Shown: positions 1-9,900, counted from the stretch's first letter. The stretch is 64,000 bases of DNA from an uncultured Prevotellaceae bacterium (GCA_900320565.1 ONSR01000001.1:1-64000), one strand, 5' to 3'. The notes: generated by a model from the letters alone, not told the origin. A program made the numbers and translations.

Positions 1-1
1 G

Positions 2-361
2 CCCGTAACAGAGCCTGTGACCGATCCGCCCGAGCCCGAACCGTCAACCGTGCCTACAGAGCCTACTCCCGAGCCGACAACAGAGCCTGCCGAGACTACG
101 GTTGAGCCGACTACAGTGCCTGTCGAGCCAACGGTTGAGCCTACAACAGAGCCGCTTATTATCGGCGACGTTAACCTTGACGGCACGGTTGATGTAATGG
201 ACGCGGTTATGGTTCAGCTTTACGCGACTGACAACGCAAGCTTTGACGATACACAAAAATATGCGGCAGACGTAAATGACGACGGCAACATCGACGTTCT
301 TGACGCTATGGATATCCAGAAGTTTGTATCTTCCATAATTACAGAGTTTAAGAAGAAATAA
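2..361 (+). CDS. Dockerin-domain protein, C-terminal fragment (5' end off the window)
   Basis: The reading frame is open from base 2, so the start lies outside the window. The first half is a Pro/Thr/Glu linker of repeated TEP/VEP units. The second half carries two Asp-rich calcium-binding repeats (GDVNLDGTVDVMDA and ADVNDDGNIDVLDA), the paired EF-hand-like loops of a type I dockerin. Such dockerins tether secreted enzymes to cohesin scaffoldins in cellulosomes, typical of Ruminococcus and Clostridium. The catalytic part is missing, so substrate cannot be inferred. It ends in TAA at 359-361. It belongs to the left, clostridial-looking piece and has no counterpart among the Bacteroidales genes that follow. 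Confidence 0.85.
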   Translation, partial: PVTEPVTDPPEPEPSTVPTEPTPEPTTEPAETTVEPTTVPVEPTVEPTTEPLIIGDVNLDGTVDVMDAVMVQLYATDNASFDDTQKYAADVNDDGNIDVLDAMDIQKFVSSIITEFKKK

Positions 362-412
362 TAATTCTTTATTAGCAAAAAGAGATAAATAATCAGAGAG
401 AAAAAGAGAGAC

Positions 413-536
413 AAGAGTTTTTTACTCCTGTCTCTTTTCTCTTTATCTTTCTCTTCTTTTTTATTTTCTCTTTCTCTTTATCTTTATCTTTCTCTTTATC
501 TTTCTCTTTATCTTCTTCTTTATCTTCTTTATCTTC
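413..536. repeat. Pyrimidine-rich low-complexity tract
   Basis: The gap between the dockerin stop and the addA stop is filled with imperfect TCTTTATCTTTC / TCTCTTTT units, almost pure pyrimidine on the plus strand. Both flanking genes converge here, so it may act in transcription termination, but no clear GC stem is visible. Confidence 0.6.
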
Positions 537-577
537 CCTGCTTTTGTATACAATTGTATGCAATTGCAGGTTTTGGA

Positions 578-3500
578 TTAAAGCGTTATGTAGTCTCCCA
601 AGTGGATTGAGTAGATTATAAGCTCCTTAACCTCGATTTCGAGCGACTTTGAGAGCGCCTCGCTGTAGAGCTCGAGCTGTTTTTTGTACAACGTTCTGAG
701 CTTTTCAATGTCGCGGACGCGGTCGGTTTTGTAGTCCGCAATCACAAGCTTGCCGTCCTCGACAAACGCTAGGTCAACCGCGCCCTGCATAATAATACCG
801 GTGTCTTGGTCGATATCCTTATACTTTTCGTCGAGCAGCGAGGGATGGATTTTCGCGGTGAAGCGTTCCTCGCGGTATACCTTCGGGGAGTTCATAACGC
901 GCTCAAAGAGCCTTCCGCTGAGCATTTCTTCAAGCTTTTTAAGGTCAACGCTCTCCGCCTGCTCGCCGCTGAGCCTGCCTGATTTTACAAGGCGGTCAAG
1001 CTCTGCCGAGATATCATTTTTCGCGGCGGCAAAGTCGCAGTACTGCAAAAAGCGGTGGTGAGCCGTACCGATGTCAACCGACTGCGCCTTGTCCATTATA
1101 AACGACGGCTTTCTGAGTACCTTTTCAAAGTATTCGTCGTTTTGGCTGTGGGCAATTTGCGAGGCTGTGACCTTTTGCGGAAGCTCCATAATCTCCGCGT
1201 TGGGGTACTTGAATTCGAGGTTTTTCCTGAGAATTTCGGCGTAATTGATTTTTTCGGACATGTCTGTTTGCATTACGCTTTCGGTAATCTCCGCAACCAC
1301 GCCCTCGGGGTTGATAATGTCGTCAAAGGACTTTATCTCGGTATAGCGCCACTCCGGGTAATTTTCAGCCGTTACGGCTTCGGCGTGGGGCAAAACCTGC
1401 TTTCTTACAGACGGATTGAGCAGTGCCGAGAGCATAGTCCACTCAAACATCGACTTACACGACGACACCGAATAAGGCTCTACCGTACTGCCGCTGAGCT
1501 TTGAATAAACGCTGTCCTTGAATTTTTTTTCTTTTTTAACCGTACCGATTATATATAGCTTTTCCCTCGCCCTCGTCAGGGCAACGTAGAACAGGCGCAT
1601 TTCCTCGGCGATTTGGTTGCGCTCGAGCTCGAGCCTAACCGCTGTTCTCGGCAGTGTATTGTAGCGCAGAACGCCTGTTTTTCGCTTTACGCCGAGCCCT
1701 GCGCGGCAGTCAAGGAGCACGTCGTCGCTGAACTCGTTGCGGTTAAACTGGTGGGCGGTGTCCGCGATAAAGCAGACGGGATATTCAAGTCCCTTTGACT
1801 TATGTATACTGAGAACACGCACGCCGTTCACGGTTGAAGAATCAGCGTTTGAAGCGGCGTTTAAGGTGCTGTCGGTCTCAATCATCTTGTCGATAAAGGC
1901 GATAAAATCGGACAGCGATTTGTAGCCGTGCTTTTCAAAATCACGCGCGTACACGCGGAGAAGGTTGATGTTCTTCTGCGCGGTTTCTACTCCCTTTACC
2001 GCCGAGGTTATTGCGCCTAAGGCGGTGGTGTCGAGCAGTCTGCCGATTAGCTCGTCGACGGTGCAGACGCTTGAAAGCTGTCTGAGCTTGTTGAGCTCGG
2101 TTAAAAAGCCGTCGATTTTGTCATTACCTTCCCTGTTTTGACAGAGCGAGGAATACAGGCTGACGTAGCGGTTTTTCGCCCTGATTTCGGCAAGCTCGTC
2201 GGGTGTGAAGCCGTAGACAGGACTGCAAATTACCGATAGCAAAGGAATGTCGAGCGACGGATTGTCAACCACTCGCAGGAGATTGAGCAACAATTTAATC
2301 TCGGTGGAATCGAAGAAGTTTTCGGTGTCCTCGCAATAGGCAGGAACTCCCTTTGCGGTCAGGTGCTTTACAAACTCGACAGCGCCCTTGCGCTTGCCTT
2401 CATCGTTCGAGCTGAACGCTCCGCCCGAGCTTGTGTTCCTCAAAATTACGGCAAAGTCGCCGTAGGTAACAGAGCGCTTTACGCCGTCCTTGCCTGTCAC
2501 GGTGTAGCCGTCCGCCTTTAGTTTATGTATCTGCTGAGCGATGTAGGTTGCCTCGAGCTCAGCCTTTGAGATATCGTCGGAGAAGGCGGATTTTTCAATC
2601 AGCGCAATCTCGGTCTCGCAGTTTTCTCCCTCGTCATAATCAGCGCCGACATAGAGGTACTCGTCCGTGGTGTAGTCCATCTGCGTTGCGCGCTTGGACA
2701 TCAGCTTTGAAAAAATAAAATTAACTGTGTCGCATACCTGAGAGCGGCTTCTAAAATTCTTATCAAGAATTATAACCGCGGGATATTCGGGATTTTCCCT
2801 GTCGTAACGGATGCAGTTGTCCTTTCTGTCGATGAAAATCTGCGGTCTTGCCTGGCGGAAGCTGTAAATGCTCTGCTTTACGTCGCCTACGGTGAACAGG
2901 TTGTTGCCGTTTGAAACGCTTGTGAAAATCAGCTCCTGAACCTCGTTTACGTCCTGATACTCGTCTACGATTACCGCGTCGAAGCGCTTGGAGATTTCAT
3001 TTGCCGCGGCGGTTTTTACAAAGCCGTTTTCTCCGTTATACTCAGCCAAAAGCTTTACGGCAAGCTGTTCAACGTCGGAGAATGAGAGGATATTTTTATC
3101 GTTTTTAAGCTTGCTGTAAACCGCGAGGTACTCCCTTACAATGTCGAAAAGCACGGCGAATAACAGCCGCATTTCAGCGAGTTCTTCGTCAGCCTGAGCC
3201 TCGGTGTAGTTGTAATTATTTACCAGCTTTTCAATCTCTTTTTTTACGGTATCGCGCTTTTGGGCAACGGAAAGCTTAACAGGATGGTTGGTGAAGCCCT
3301 TTGGAGCGCGGATATTTTTTTGCGGCGAAAAGCCCTTTAGGAACGCCGTCATTTCGTCCCAATTATCATTCGCGATAACCGTAAGCAGCTTTTTGAGCCA
3401 GCTTTTGTCCTCGCGCACGGCATCAAGGAACTTTTCAGAGAGCTCCGGCTCGTTTTCAAGCGACCTTTCGGCGCTGTCCATAAGGCTTATGAGGCGGTTA

Positions 3501-3673
3501 ACGTTATCCGAGATACTTCTTATGATAATTCTGCCCCAGAGCGATTTGGAAAAACAGCGCTCGGCGTAGCTGTTAAGCATATTGTCGAGCCAAACGCCGG
3601 GGAACGGCTGGGTTGAGAGGAATTCGCAGATTTTAAGCACGGTTTTGCGAAGCGGAGCGTCGCTCTTTTTCGC
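578..3673 (-). CDS. addA: ATP-dependent helicase/nuclease subunit A (AddA), 5'-truncated
   Basis: UvrD-type helicase fused to a RecB-family nuclease; with AddB it resects double-strand breaks up to Chi sites. Visible motifs in protein order: DEYQD (Walker B, near 2951-2965), GDVKQSIY (motif III, near 2871-2888), NFRS (motif IV), HKSKGLEYP (motif V, near 1778-1804), VALTRAR (motif VI, near 1567-1587) and the nuclease GAVDLAF...DYKTD (near 721-740). About 1,031 residues remain of the usual 1,150-1,250. The N-terminal Walker A region is absent because the gene is cut at about 3,673, where Bacteroidales sequence begins. The open frame continues to 3,754, but its extra residues are only the antisense of the next gene. 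addB is not in the window. Confidence 0.9.
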   Translation of the reverse strand, partial: AKKSDAPLRKTVLKICEFLSTQPFPGVWLDNMLNSYAERCFSKSLWGRIIIRSISDNVNRLISLMDSAERSLENEPELSEKFLDAVREDKSWLKKLLTVIANDNWDEMTAFLKGFSPQKNIRAPKGFTNHPVKLSVAQKRDTVKKEIEKLVNNYNYTEAQADEELAEMRLLFAVLFDIVREYLAVYSKLKNDKNILSFSDVEQLAVKLLAEYNGENGFVKTAAANEISKRFDAVIVDEYQDVNEVQELIFTSVSNGNNLFTVGDVKQSIYSFRQARPQIFIDRKDNCIRYDRENPEYPAVIILDKNFRSRSQVCDTVNFIFSKLMSKRATQMDYTTDEYLYVGADYDEGENCETEIALIEKSAFSDDISKAELEATYIAQQIHKLKADGYTVTGKDGVKRSVTYGDFAVILRNTSSGGAFSSNDEGKRKGAVEFVKHLTAKGVPAYCEDTENFFDSTEIKLLLNLLRVVDNPSLDIPLLSVICSPVYGFTPDELAEIRAKNRYVSLYSSLCQNREGNDKIDGFLTELNKLRQLSSVCTVDELIGRLLDTTALGAITSAVKGVETAQKNINLLRVYARDFEKHGYKSLSDFIAFIDKMIETDSTLNAASNADSSTVNGVRVLSIHKSKGLEYPVCFIADTAHQFNRNEFSDDVLLDCRAGLGVKRKTGVLRYNTLPRTAVRLELERNQIAEEMRLFYVALTRAREKLYIIGTVKKEKKFKDSVYSKLSGSTVEPYSVSSCKSMFEWTMLSALLNPSVRKQVLPHAEAVTAENYPEWRYTEIKSFDDIINPEGVVAEITESVMQTDMSEKINYAEILRKNLEFKYPNAEIMELPQKVTASQIAHSQNDEYFEKVLRKPSFIMDKAQSVDIGTAHHRFLQYCDFAAAKNDISAELDRLVKSGRLSGEQAESVDLKKLEEMLSGRLFERVMNSPKVYREERFTAKIHPSLLDEKYKDIDQDTGIIMQGAVDLAFVEDGKLVIADYKTDRVRDIEKLRTLYKKQLELYSEALSKSLEIEVKELIIYSIHLGDYITL

Positions 3674-3690
3674 TGATGAAAGCAAAGAAA
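3655..3690. other. Junction between clostridial-like and Bacteroidales-like DNA
   Basis: AddA homology (SAKKSDAPLRKTVL in its frame) runs up to about 3,671-3,680, and an intact lipoprotein gene of Bacteroidales type starts at 3,676 on the other strand with no upstream leader. Dockerin and this style of addA lie only to the left; TATCTTTG-type promoters and T9SS genes lie only to the right. This most likely marks a chimeric assembly rather than a natural insertion, because no transposase, integrase, tRNA or repeat is present at the join. Confidence 0.75.
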
Positions 3691-4401
3691 TTCCTTTTGG
3701 GTGCTTTGGCAATGGCTTTGGTGCTCTCTGGTTGTAACATGAACAACACCACAAAGGGTGGTCTCATCGGTGGTGCTGGCGGCGGTGCACTTGGTGCAGC
3801 TATCGGTGCAGGTATTGGTGCTTTGGCTGGTGGTTCAAGTGGTGCAAAGCTTGGTGCAGCCATTGGTGCTGGTGTGGGTGTAGCTGGCGGTACAACTGCT
3901 GGTGTGCTCATCGGTAAGAAGATGGATAAGGCTAAGGCAGCAGCCGAGGCTGTGGCTAACGCTCAGGTTGAGACCATTACAGACAAGAACGGTCTGGAAG
4001 GCGTAAAGGTTACATTCGACAACGGCATCCTCTTCAAGGTTGGTAAGAGCGACCTGAAGGCTGACGCACAGAACTCTCTTCGTCAGTTTGCCAACAATGT
4101 GCTGAATGTTTACACTGACTGCGACGTAGCCATCTATGGCTTCGCAAGCAGCGACGGCAGCGACGCTACGAACCTGACTCTCAGCCAGAATCGTGCTAAT
4201 GCAGTTCGCGGATACTTGACAAACACCTGTGGCGTAAGCACTTCTCAGATCAAGAGCAGCACAGGTCTTGGTGAAGATCCCAACTACCTTGTTCTTGACG
4301 CAAACGGCAAGGAAGACAGAGATGCCAGCCGCCGTGTAGAGGTTTACCTCTATGCAAGCGAGGCTATGATCAATGCCGCTAACGCAGGCACTCTGCAGTA
4401 A
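3676..4401 (+). CDS. OmpA-family outer membrane lipoprotein with glycine zipper
   Basis: 241 residues. The N-terminus is a lipoprotein signal with lipobox LSGC (Cys20). Residues about 30-75 are a Gly/Ala-rich glycine zipper (GGLIGGAGGG, GAAIGAGIGALAGG), likely membrane-inserting. Residues about 110-230 are an OmpA C-terminal domain with the peptidoglycan-binding pattern LSQNRANAVRGYL and DRDASRRVEVYL. Family knowledge suggests it anchors the outer membrane to peptidoglycan. The ATG coincides with the contig junction, so its native promoter and leader are missing. A CTAG-rich repeat follows and mtgA starts 58 bases downstream, consistent with an envelope operon. Confidence 0.85.
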   Translation: MKAKKFLLGALAMALVLSGCNMNNTTKGGLIGGAGGGALGAAIGAGIGALAGGSSGAKLGAAIGAGVGVAGGTTAGVLIGKKMDKAKAAAEAVANAQVETITDKNGLEGVKVTFDNGILFKVGKSDLKADAQNSLRQFANNVLNVYTDCDVAIYGFASSDGSDATNLTLSQNRANAVRGYLTNTCGVSTSQIKSSTGLGEDPNYLVLDANGKEDRDASRRVEVYLYASEAMINAANAGTLQ

Positions 4402-4412
4402 AGCCTGGGAAA

Positions 4413-4458
4413 GCCTAGTAAGCCTAGTAAAAACTAGTAAAAACTAGGAAACCTAGCT
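4413..4458. repeat. CTAG short tandem repeat
   Basis: Five imperfect copies of CCTAGTAAG / ACTAGTAAAA spaced 9-10 bases apart fill the space between the OmpA-type gene and mtgA. A related CTAG repeat with a 9-base period occurs inside ilvD at 13240-13270. Confidence 0.8.
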
Positions 4459-4459
4459 T

Positions 4460-5146
4460 ATGAGAAAACTACAACTTCTATTGCGATGGATTGTGCTCCT
4501 GTTCTTTGGTAGCACAATCCTCGCTGTTTTAATATATAAGTGGTGCCCAGTTTATGTAACACCACTTATGATTATTCGTTGTGCCCAGCAAGTCAGTCAC
4601 GGAGAGAAACTGCGCCTCAAGCATCATTGGGTGCCGCTCGACTCGATGAGCATCTATATGCCAGTAGCTGTGATGGCAAGTGAGGACCAGCGTTTCCTCA
4701 CGCATAACGGCTTCGACTTCATCGAAATCAACAAGACACTCGAGGAGCGTCGCTCTGGCAAACGCTTTCGTGGAGGCAGCACCATCAGTCAGCAGACAGC
4801 CAAGAACGTTTTCCTTTGGCCTAAAGCAAGCTGGGTTCGGAAAGGACTGGAGACTTATTTTACCATTCTCATCGAGTTCATCTGGGGCAAAGAGCGCATT
4901 ATGGAGGTTTATCTCAACTCCATCGAGATGGGCGACGGCATTTATGGAGCCGAAGCAGTTGCCCAGCAACATTTTGGCCGCAGAGCAATCACCCTGACGC
5001 GTCCCAACTGCGCCCTCATCGCCGCTACGCTGCCGAATCCACTCAAGTTCAGTAGCAAAGAGCCTTCTTCCTACATGCTCAAGCGGCAGACTGCCATCAT
5101 GAATCAGATGCGCCATATTGATGTCTTTCCAAGAAAGAAAGATTAA
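4460..5146 (+). CDS. mtgA: Monofunctional peptidoglycan transglycosylase
   Basis: 228 residues with one N-terminal membrane segment (about 8-27) followed by a GT51 domain. It polymerises lipid II into glycan strands on the periplasmic face. Catalytic Glu75 lies in ASEDQRF; the further GT51 motifs GGSTISQQTAKN and ERIMEVYLNSIEMGDGIYG are present. No transpeptidase domain follows, so it is the monofunctional class rather than a PBP1. Length matches MtgA. It follows the OmpA-type gene on the same strand. The stop is followed by about 100 bases without a stem-loop and then by a 22-bp-period array. Confidence 0.92.
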   Translation: MRKLQLLLRWIVLLFFGSTILAVLIYKWCPVYVTPLMIIRCAQQVSHGEKLRLKHHWVPLDSMSIYMPVAVMASEDQRFLTHNGFDFIEINKTLEERRSGKRFRGGSTISQQTAKNVFLWPKASWVRKGLETYFTILIEFIWGKERIMEVYLNSIEMGDGIYGAEAVAQQHFGRRAITLTRPNCALIAATLPNPLKFSSKEPSSYMLKRQTAIMNQMRHIDVFPRKKD

Positions 5147-5244
5147 ACCCAAACGACTTGTCTGTTAACTTTGCAAATTAGATTAGTCAGATTTCTGCAA
5201 AATTATTGACAACAAAATTCAGACATGCAGAAGGGTCACAAAAC

Positions 5245-5344
5245 ATGACACGTTAACTTGCCAAACTTCACACGTGAAAATGCAAAACTTCACACGTGAA
5301 ATTGGCCAACTTCACACGTGAACTTTGGCAACTTCACAGCAGAA
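5245..5344. repeat. 22-bp-period palindrome array A (core TTCACACGTGAA)
   Basis: Lies in the 500-base gene-free stretch 5147-5646. Cores begin at 5245 (ATGACACGTTAA), 5267, 5289, 5311 (each TTCACACGTGAA) and 5333 (TTCACAGCAGAA), exactly 22 bases apart. The 10-base spacers are CTTGCCAAAC, AATGCAAAAC, ATTGGCCAAC and CTTTGGCAAC. The rest of the stretch is AT-rich with no convincing gene; the promoter of the next gene is at 5590-5620. Confidence 0.9.
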
Positions 5345-5589
5345 CTTTTTACTCACCACAAGTCAAAAGAGCAAGAACTTCATTTTCAAGAAGTTGGAGA
5401 GGAGTGCTTTTTACACCCTTTTTGCAGGGGAAAATGAATGAATTTGGCTTGCAGATTCATCCCCAAAGACGCATCTATGCAGGAAGAATCTTTACATTTT
5501 CCTGCAATCATATCACCCCAATTCCACTCATCCCTCTTTTAGCTTTGAAAACTTTTTAAGGCAAAAAATGCACTTTTTGCTATATAGAG

Positions 5590-5620
5590 TTTGCAATTTG
5601 CAAAGTTTTTTGTATCTTTG
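5590..5620 (+). promoter_or_regulatory. Bacteroidales promoter of the AAA gene
   Basis: TTTG (5590-5593), a 19-base spacer and TATCTTTG (5613-5620) match the Bacteroidetes sigma-ABfr -33/-7 consensus. The start codon is 27 bases beyond the -7 box. Confidence 0.8.
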
Positions 5621-5646
5621 CAGCGCAAAAACTATATAAATATATT

Positions 5647-6828
5647 ATGTTCGAGTCTTTCTATAGAATGCATCAGTATCTGGTGGAACGCACACAAGCG
5701 CCCATCAGACGTGCCTTGATGGATGAAATTGATTGGCACAAGCGACTCATCGGCATTAAGGGTAGTCGCGGCGTAGGCAGAACAACTTTCCTGCTCCAGT
5801 ATGCGAAAGAGAACTTCGGTCCGAGAGATCGCAGGTGTCTCTACATCAACATGAACAACTTCTACTTCCAGGGGAAGACGCTCTTTCAGTTTGCCCAGGA
5901 GTTCATGCAGGCTGGTGGTAAAGTCTTGCTCATCGACCAGGTGTTCAAGTACCCAGATTGGAGCCACGACCTCAGGCTCATCTACGACCGCTGCCCACAC
6001 CTGAAAGTGGTCTTTGCGGGCTCAAGCGTGATGCGATTGAAAGAGGAGAATCCCGAGTTGAATGGCATCTGCGCAAGCTACAACCTGCGTGGCTTCTCTT
6101 TCCGCGAATACCTGAACCTCCGGGCAGGAACAAACTTCCGTCCCTACACCATTCGTGAGATTCAGAACCGCCACGAGCACATTGCTGAGGAAGTCCTGCA
6201 GCAAGTCAATCCGCTCGACTACTTCAACGACTATCTGCATCACGGATACTACCCCTTCTTCCTCGAGAAAGCAAGCTTCATCGAGAACCTGCTGAAGGCT
6301 GTCAACATGATGATTGAGGTGGACATCCTGCTCATCAAGCAGATCGACCTGAAGTATCTGACAAAGATAAAGAAGTTGCTCTACCTGCTTGCTACAGGCG
6401 ATTACGGAGCTCCCAACGTCAGTCAGCTGGCTCAGGACCTGCAGACCAGCCGTGCAACAGTAGTGAACTACATCAAGTACCTGACTGATGCCCGTCTGCT
6501 CAACATGCTCTATCGTCCAGGCGAAGACTTCCCCAAGAAGCCCGCAAGCATCCTGCTTCACAACACGAACCTGATGTACGCCATGATGCCCGACTTCAAC
6601 GACGAGCAGATGATTATGGAAACCTTCTTCCAGAACGCTCTCTGGGGCCGTCATCAAGTGCAGAAGGGCGACCGCAGCTGCACCTTCATCGTGGACAAGA
6701 ACATGAGGTTCCGCATCTGTCTGGAGCAACCCAAACGCAAGAACACAGACGTGCTCTACGCCCTTGCCGGCATCAAGGAAGGCTTGGAACAAGAGATTCC
6801 ACTCTGGATGTATGGATTCCTCTACTAA
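5647..6828 (+). CDS. AAA ATPase-like protein (AAA_14/DUF4143-type) with altered Walker motifs
   Basis: 393 residues. The N-terminal half resembles the AAA_14 ATPases common in Bacteroidetes and the C-terminal half their DUF4143-like region with a winged-helix-like stretch (VSQLAQDLQTSRATVVNYIKYLTDARLL, quoted here in part as QLAQDLQTSRATVVNYIKYL). The P-loop reads GSRGVGRTT at 39-47, with Arg45 where Lys is expected, and the Walker B reads VLLIDQVF at 93-100, with Gln98 where the catalytic Glu is expected. These changes would weaken hydrolysis in other AAA proteins, so it may bind ATP without turning it over. No cellular role is established for the family. It has its own promoter and no operon partner. 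Confidence 0.75.
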   Translation: MFESFYRMHQYLVERTQAPIRRALMDEIDWHKRLIGIKGSRGVGRTTFLLQYAKENFGPRDRRCLYINMNNFYFQGKTLFQFAQEFMQAGGKVLLIDQVFKYPDWSHDLRLIYDRCPHLKVVFAGSSVMRLKEENPELNGICASYNLRGFSFREYLNLRAGTNFRPYTIREIQNRHEHIAEEVLQQVNPLDYFNDYLHHGYYPFFLEKASFIENLLKAVNMMIEVDILLIKQIDLKYLTKIKKLLYLLATGDYGAPNVSQLAQDLQTSRATVVNYIKYLTDARLLNMLYRPGEDFPKKPASILLHNTNLMYAMMPDFNDEQMIMETFFQNALWGRHQVQKGDRSCTFIVDKNMRFRICLEQPKRKNTDVLYALAGIKEGLEQEIPLWMYGFLY

Positions 6829-6910
6829 AAAGGTGAAGAAGGAAATAGTAGATAACGTATAAAAACACATTTTATAAAATATAAACTGCCCATGACCCTG
6901 CAAAGCAGTT

Positions 6911-6944
6911 CCCTCGCCCTAAAGGGAGAGGGTTAGGGAGAGGG
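6911..6944. repeat. GC-rich dispersed repeat with dyad symmetry
   Basis: CCCTCGCCCTAAAGGG followed by AGAGGGTTAGGGAGAGGG forms an imperfect stem-loop 13 bases before nifJ. It resembles widely dispersed CCCTnnCCCT repeats. It could terminate the AAA transcript or mark a repeat insertion; its position just before the nifJ start is unusual. Confidence 0.5.
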
Positions 6945-6957
6945 TCTGTAATTTGGT

Positions 6958-9900
6958 ATGAAGCAAAAGAAATTTGTAACTTGGGATGGCAATACCTGTG
7001 CCGGACATGTGGCTTATATGTTCAGCGAAGTAGCTGCCATCTACCCCATCACTCCCTCATCTCCTATGGCGGAGCATGTTGACGAGTGGGCCGCTCAGGG
7101 TCGTAAGAACCTCTTCGGCGACACAGTAATGGTTCAGGAAATGCAGAGCGAAGGCGGTGCTGCTGGTGCCGTTCATGGTTCGTTGCAGGCTGGTGCCCTC
7201 ACAAGCACCTTCACTGCCAGCCAGGGCCTCCTGCTCATGATTCCCAATATGTACAAGATTGCAGGCGAATTGTTGCCCAGCGTCTTCCATGTTTCTGCCC
7301 GTACACTTGCAACTCACTCTCTGTGTATCTTTGGTGACCACAGCGATGTGATGGCTTGCCGTCAGACAGGCTTTGCCATGCTGGCAGAAGGTAGCGTTCA
7401 GGAAGTGATGGACCTCAGCGCTGTTGCTCATCTTGCTGCACTCGAGGCTCGCGTGCCTTTCATCAACTTCTTCGACGGTTTCCGCACCTCTCACGAGTAT
7501 CAGAAGGTCGAACTTCTTGAAGAGGACGATGTTCGCGACCTCGTGAATCAGAAGGCTCTGAGCGAGTTCCGTGCTCGTGCCCTCTCTCCTGAGCATCCTC
7601 AGGCAAAGGGTATGGCCGAGAATCCTGAGACATTCTTCGCTCATCGCGAGAGCTGCAACCGCTACTATGATGCAGTTCCTGCTATCGTGGAGAAATATAT
7701 GGCTGCCATCAGCGAACGTACAGGTCGCAAGTATGAGCTCTTCAGCTACTATGGTGCTGAGGATGCAGAGCAGGTCATCATCCTGATGGGTTCTGCTTCT
7801 GAGGCTGCTCGCGAGGCTATTGACTACGCAAATGCTAACGGCAAGAAGTACGGTATGGTGAGCGTTCACCTCTATCGTCCTTTCAGTGTGAAGCACCTGC
7901 TGGCTGCAGTTCCCAAGACTTGCAAGCGCATCGCAGTGCTTGACCGCACAAAGGAGCCTGGAGCAAACGGCGAACCTCTGTACCTCGACGTTCGCGACGC
8001 ATTCTATGGTCAGCCAAACGCTCCTATCATCGTAGGCGGACGTTATGGCCTCGGCTCTGCCGACGTAACGCCCACCATGATGCTCAGCGTCTATGAGAAC
8101 CTCGAACTGCCTCAGCCTAAGAGCCAGTTCACCGTTGGTATCGTCGATGACCTCACCTACACTTCTCTGCCCGTCAAGGAAGAGATGGCCTTGGGTGGCG
8201 AAGGCATCTTCGAAGCTAAGTTCTTCGGTCTTGGCGCCGATGGTACTGTTGGTGCCAACAAGAACAGCGTCAAGATTATCGGCGACAACACCAACAAGTA
8301 TTGCCAGGCTTACTTCAGCTACGACTCGAAGAAGTCGGGCGGCTTCACTTGCTCGCACCTGCGCTTCGGCGACACGCCCATCCGCAGCACATATCAGATT
8401 AAGACGCCTAACTTCGTGGCTTGTCACGTTCAGGCTTACCTGAGGATGTACGACGTGATTCGCGGCCTTCGTCCAAACGGTCAGTTCCTCTTGAACACCA
8501 TCTTCGAGGGCGAGGAGCTCGTGAAGTTCATTCCTAATAATATTAAGAAGTACTTCGCAGAGAAGAACATCACCGTTTACTACATCAACGCCACCAAGAT
8601 AGCTCAGGAGATTGGCCTCGGCAACCGCACGAACACCATTCTGCAGAGCGCATTCTTCCGCATCACAGAAGTCATCCCCGTTGAGCTCGCAGTAGAGCAG
8701 ATGAAGAAGGCTATCGTGAAGTCTTACGGCAAGAAGGGCGAGGACGTGGTGAACATGAACTTTGCAGCCGTTGACCGCGGCGGCGAGTACAAGGTACTGC
8801 CCGTTGATCCTGCTTGGAAGAATCTGCCAGCCGACGAGGCTCCTGTATATGACGAGCCCGAGTTCATCACGAAGCTCGTGCGCCCCATCAACGCCCAGAA
8901 TGGTGCCGACCTTCCAGTCAGTGCTTACAAGGGCTACGAGGACGGCGCATGGGAACAGGGTACTGCTGCTTACGAGAAGCGCGGCGTAGCAGGCTTCGTT
9001 CCTGTATGGAACCCTGATAACTGTATTCAGTGTAACAAGTGTGCATTCGTTTGTCCTCATGCTTGCATCCGTCCTATCGTAATGGACGACGAGGAAGTGA
9101 AGGGCTTCGAAGGAAAGACCATCGAGATGAAGGCTCCCGCAGCAATGAAGGGCATGCACTTCGTCATGCAGGTCGGCGTGAAGGACTGTCTGGGTTGCGG
9201 CAACTGTGCAGACGTTTGTCCTGGCAATCCGAAGCTTGGCGGTCCTGCACTCAAGATGGTATCTTACGACGACTCAAGTGCAGAAGCTGCTCAGGAAGCA
9301 AAGAACTGGGATTACTGCATCAAGAAGGTCAGCTCGAAGCAAGACCTCGTGGACATCAAGCAGAGCCCGAAGAACAGCCAGTTCGCTCAGCCTCTCTTCG
9401 AGTTCAGCGGCGCTTGCTCTGGTTGCGGCGAGACACCTTACGTGAAGCTCATCAGCCAGCTCTTTGGTGATCGCGAGATGGCATCCAACGCAACAGGTTG
9501 CTCCTCAATCTACTCTGGCTCTATTCCTTCCACTCCTTACACCAAGAACGCGAAGGGTCAAGGACCTGCTTGGTCGAACTCCCTCTTCGAGGACTTCTGC
9601 GAGTACGGCCTTGGTATGGTGCTTGGCCGCAAGAAGTTGCGCAACAGAATGCGCAAGCTGGCCGAGGAACTCGTGAATACTACAGCCTTCGACTGGATGC
9701 GCGAGGCTACACAGAAATGGCTCGACACATTCGACGACTCTACCGCCAACCGCAAGGCAACCGATGAATTCGTTGCCGCTCTGGAGAAGGCAATACTGCC
9801 CATCGATGGAGCTATAGAGTTCTGGCAGGGCAAGGGCAAGGAACTATATGGCGCCGAGGTGGCTGCACAGAAGTTGCAGGAGGCCAAGGATGCCAAGGCA

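Noticed and set aside
3674..3754. N-terminal end of the addA frame
   Set aside because: These codons are only the antisense of the lipoprotein gene; AddA homology stops at the junction and the true 5' end is missing.
3633..3911. 92-aa Pro/Ala-rich open frame on the minus strand
   Set aside because: Antisense of the glycine zipper of the lipoprotein, crossing the junction.
5245..5344. CRISPR-like array
   Set aside because: The period is only 22 bases, the longer part is repeated rather than unique, there are no spacers of 25-40 bases and no cas genes.
5296..5559. 87-aa open frame in the mtgA-AAA gap
   Set aside because: It begins inside repeat array A, has no ribosome-binding site and no protein-like pattern.
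7057..9159. 700-aa open frame antisense to nifJ
   Set aside because: Low-complexity, Leu/His/Val-rich translation that mirrors the codon pattern of nifJ; no domain, no promoter, and nifJ is unmistakable on the other strand.
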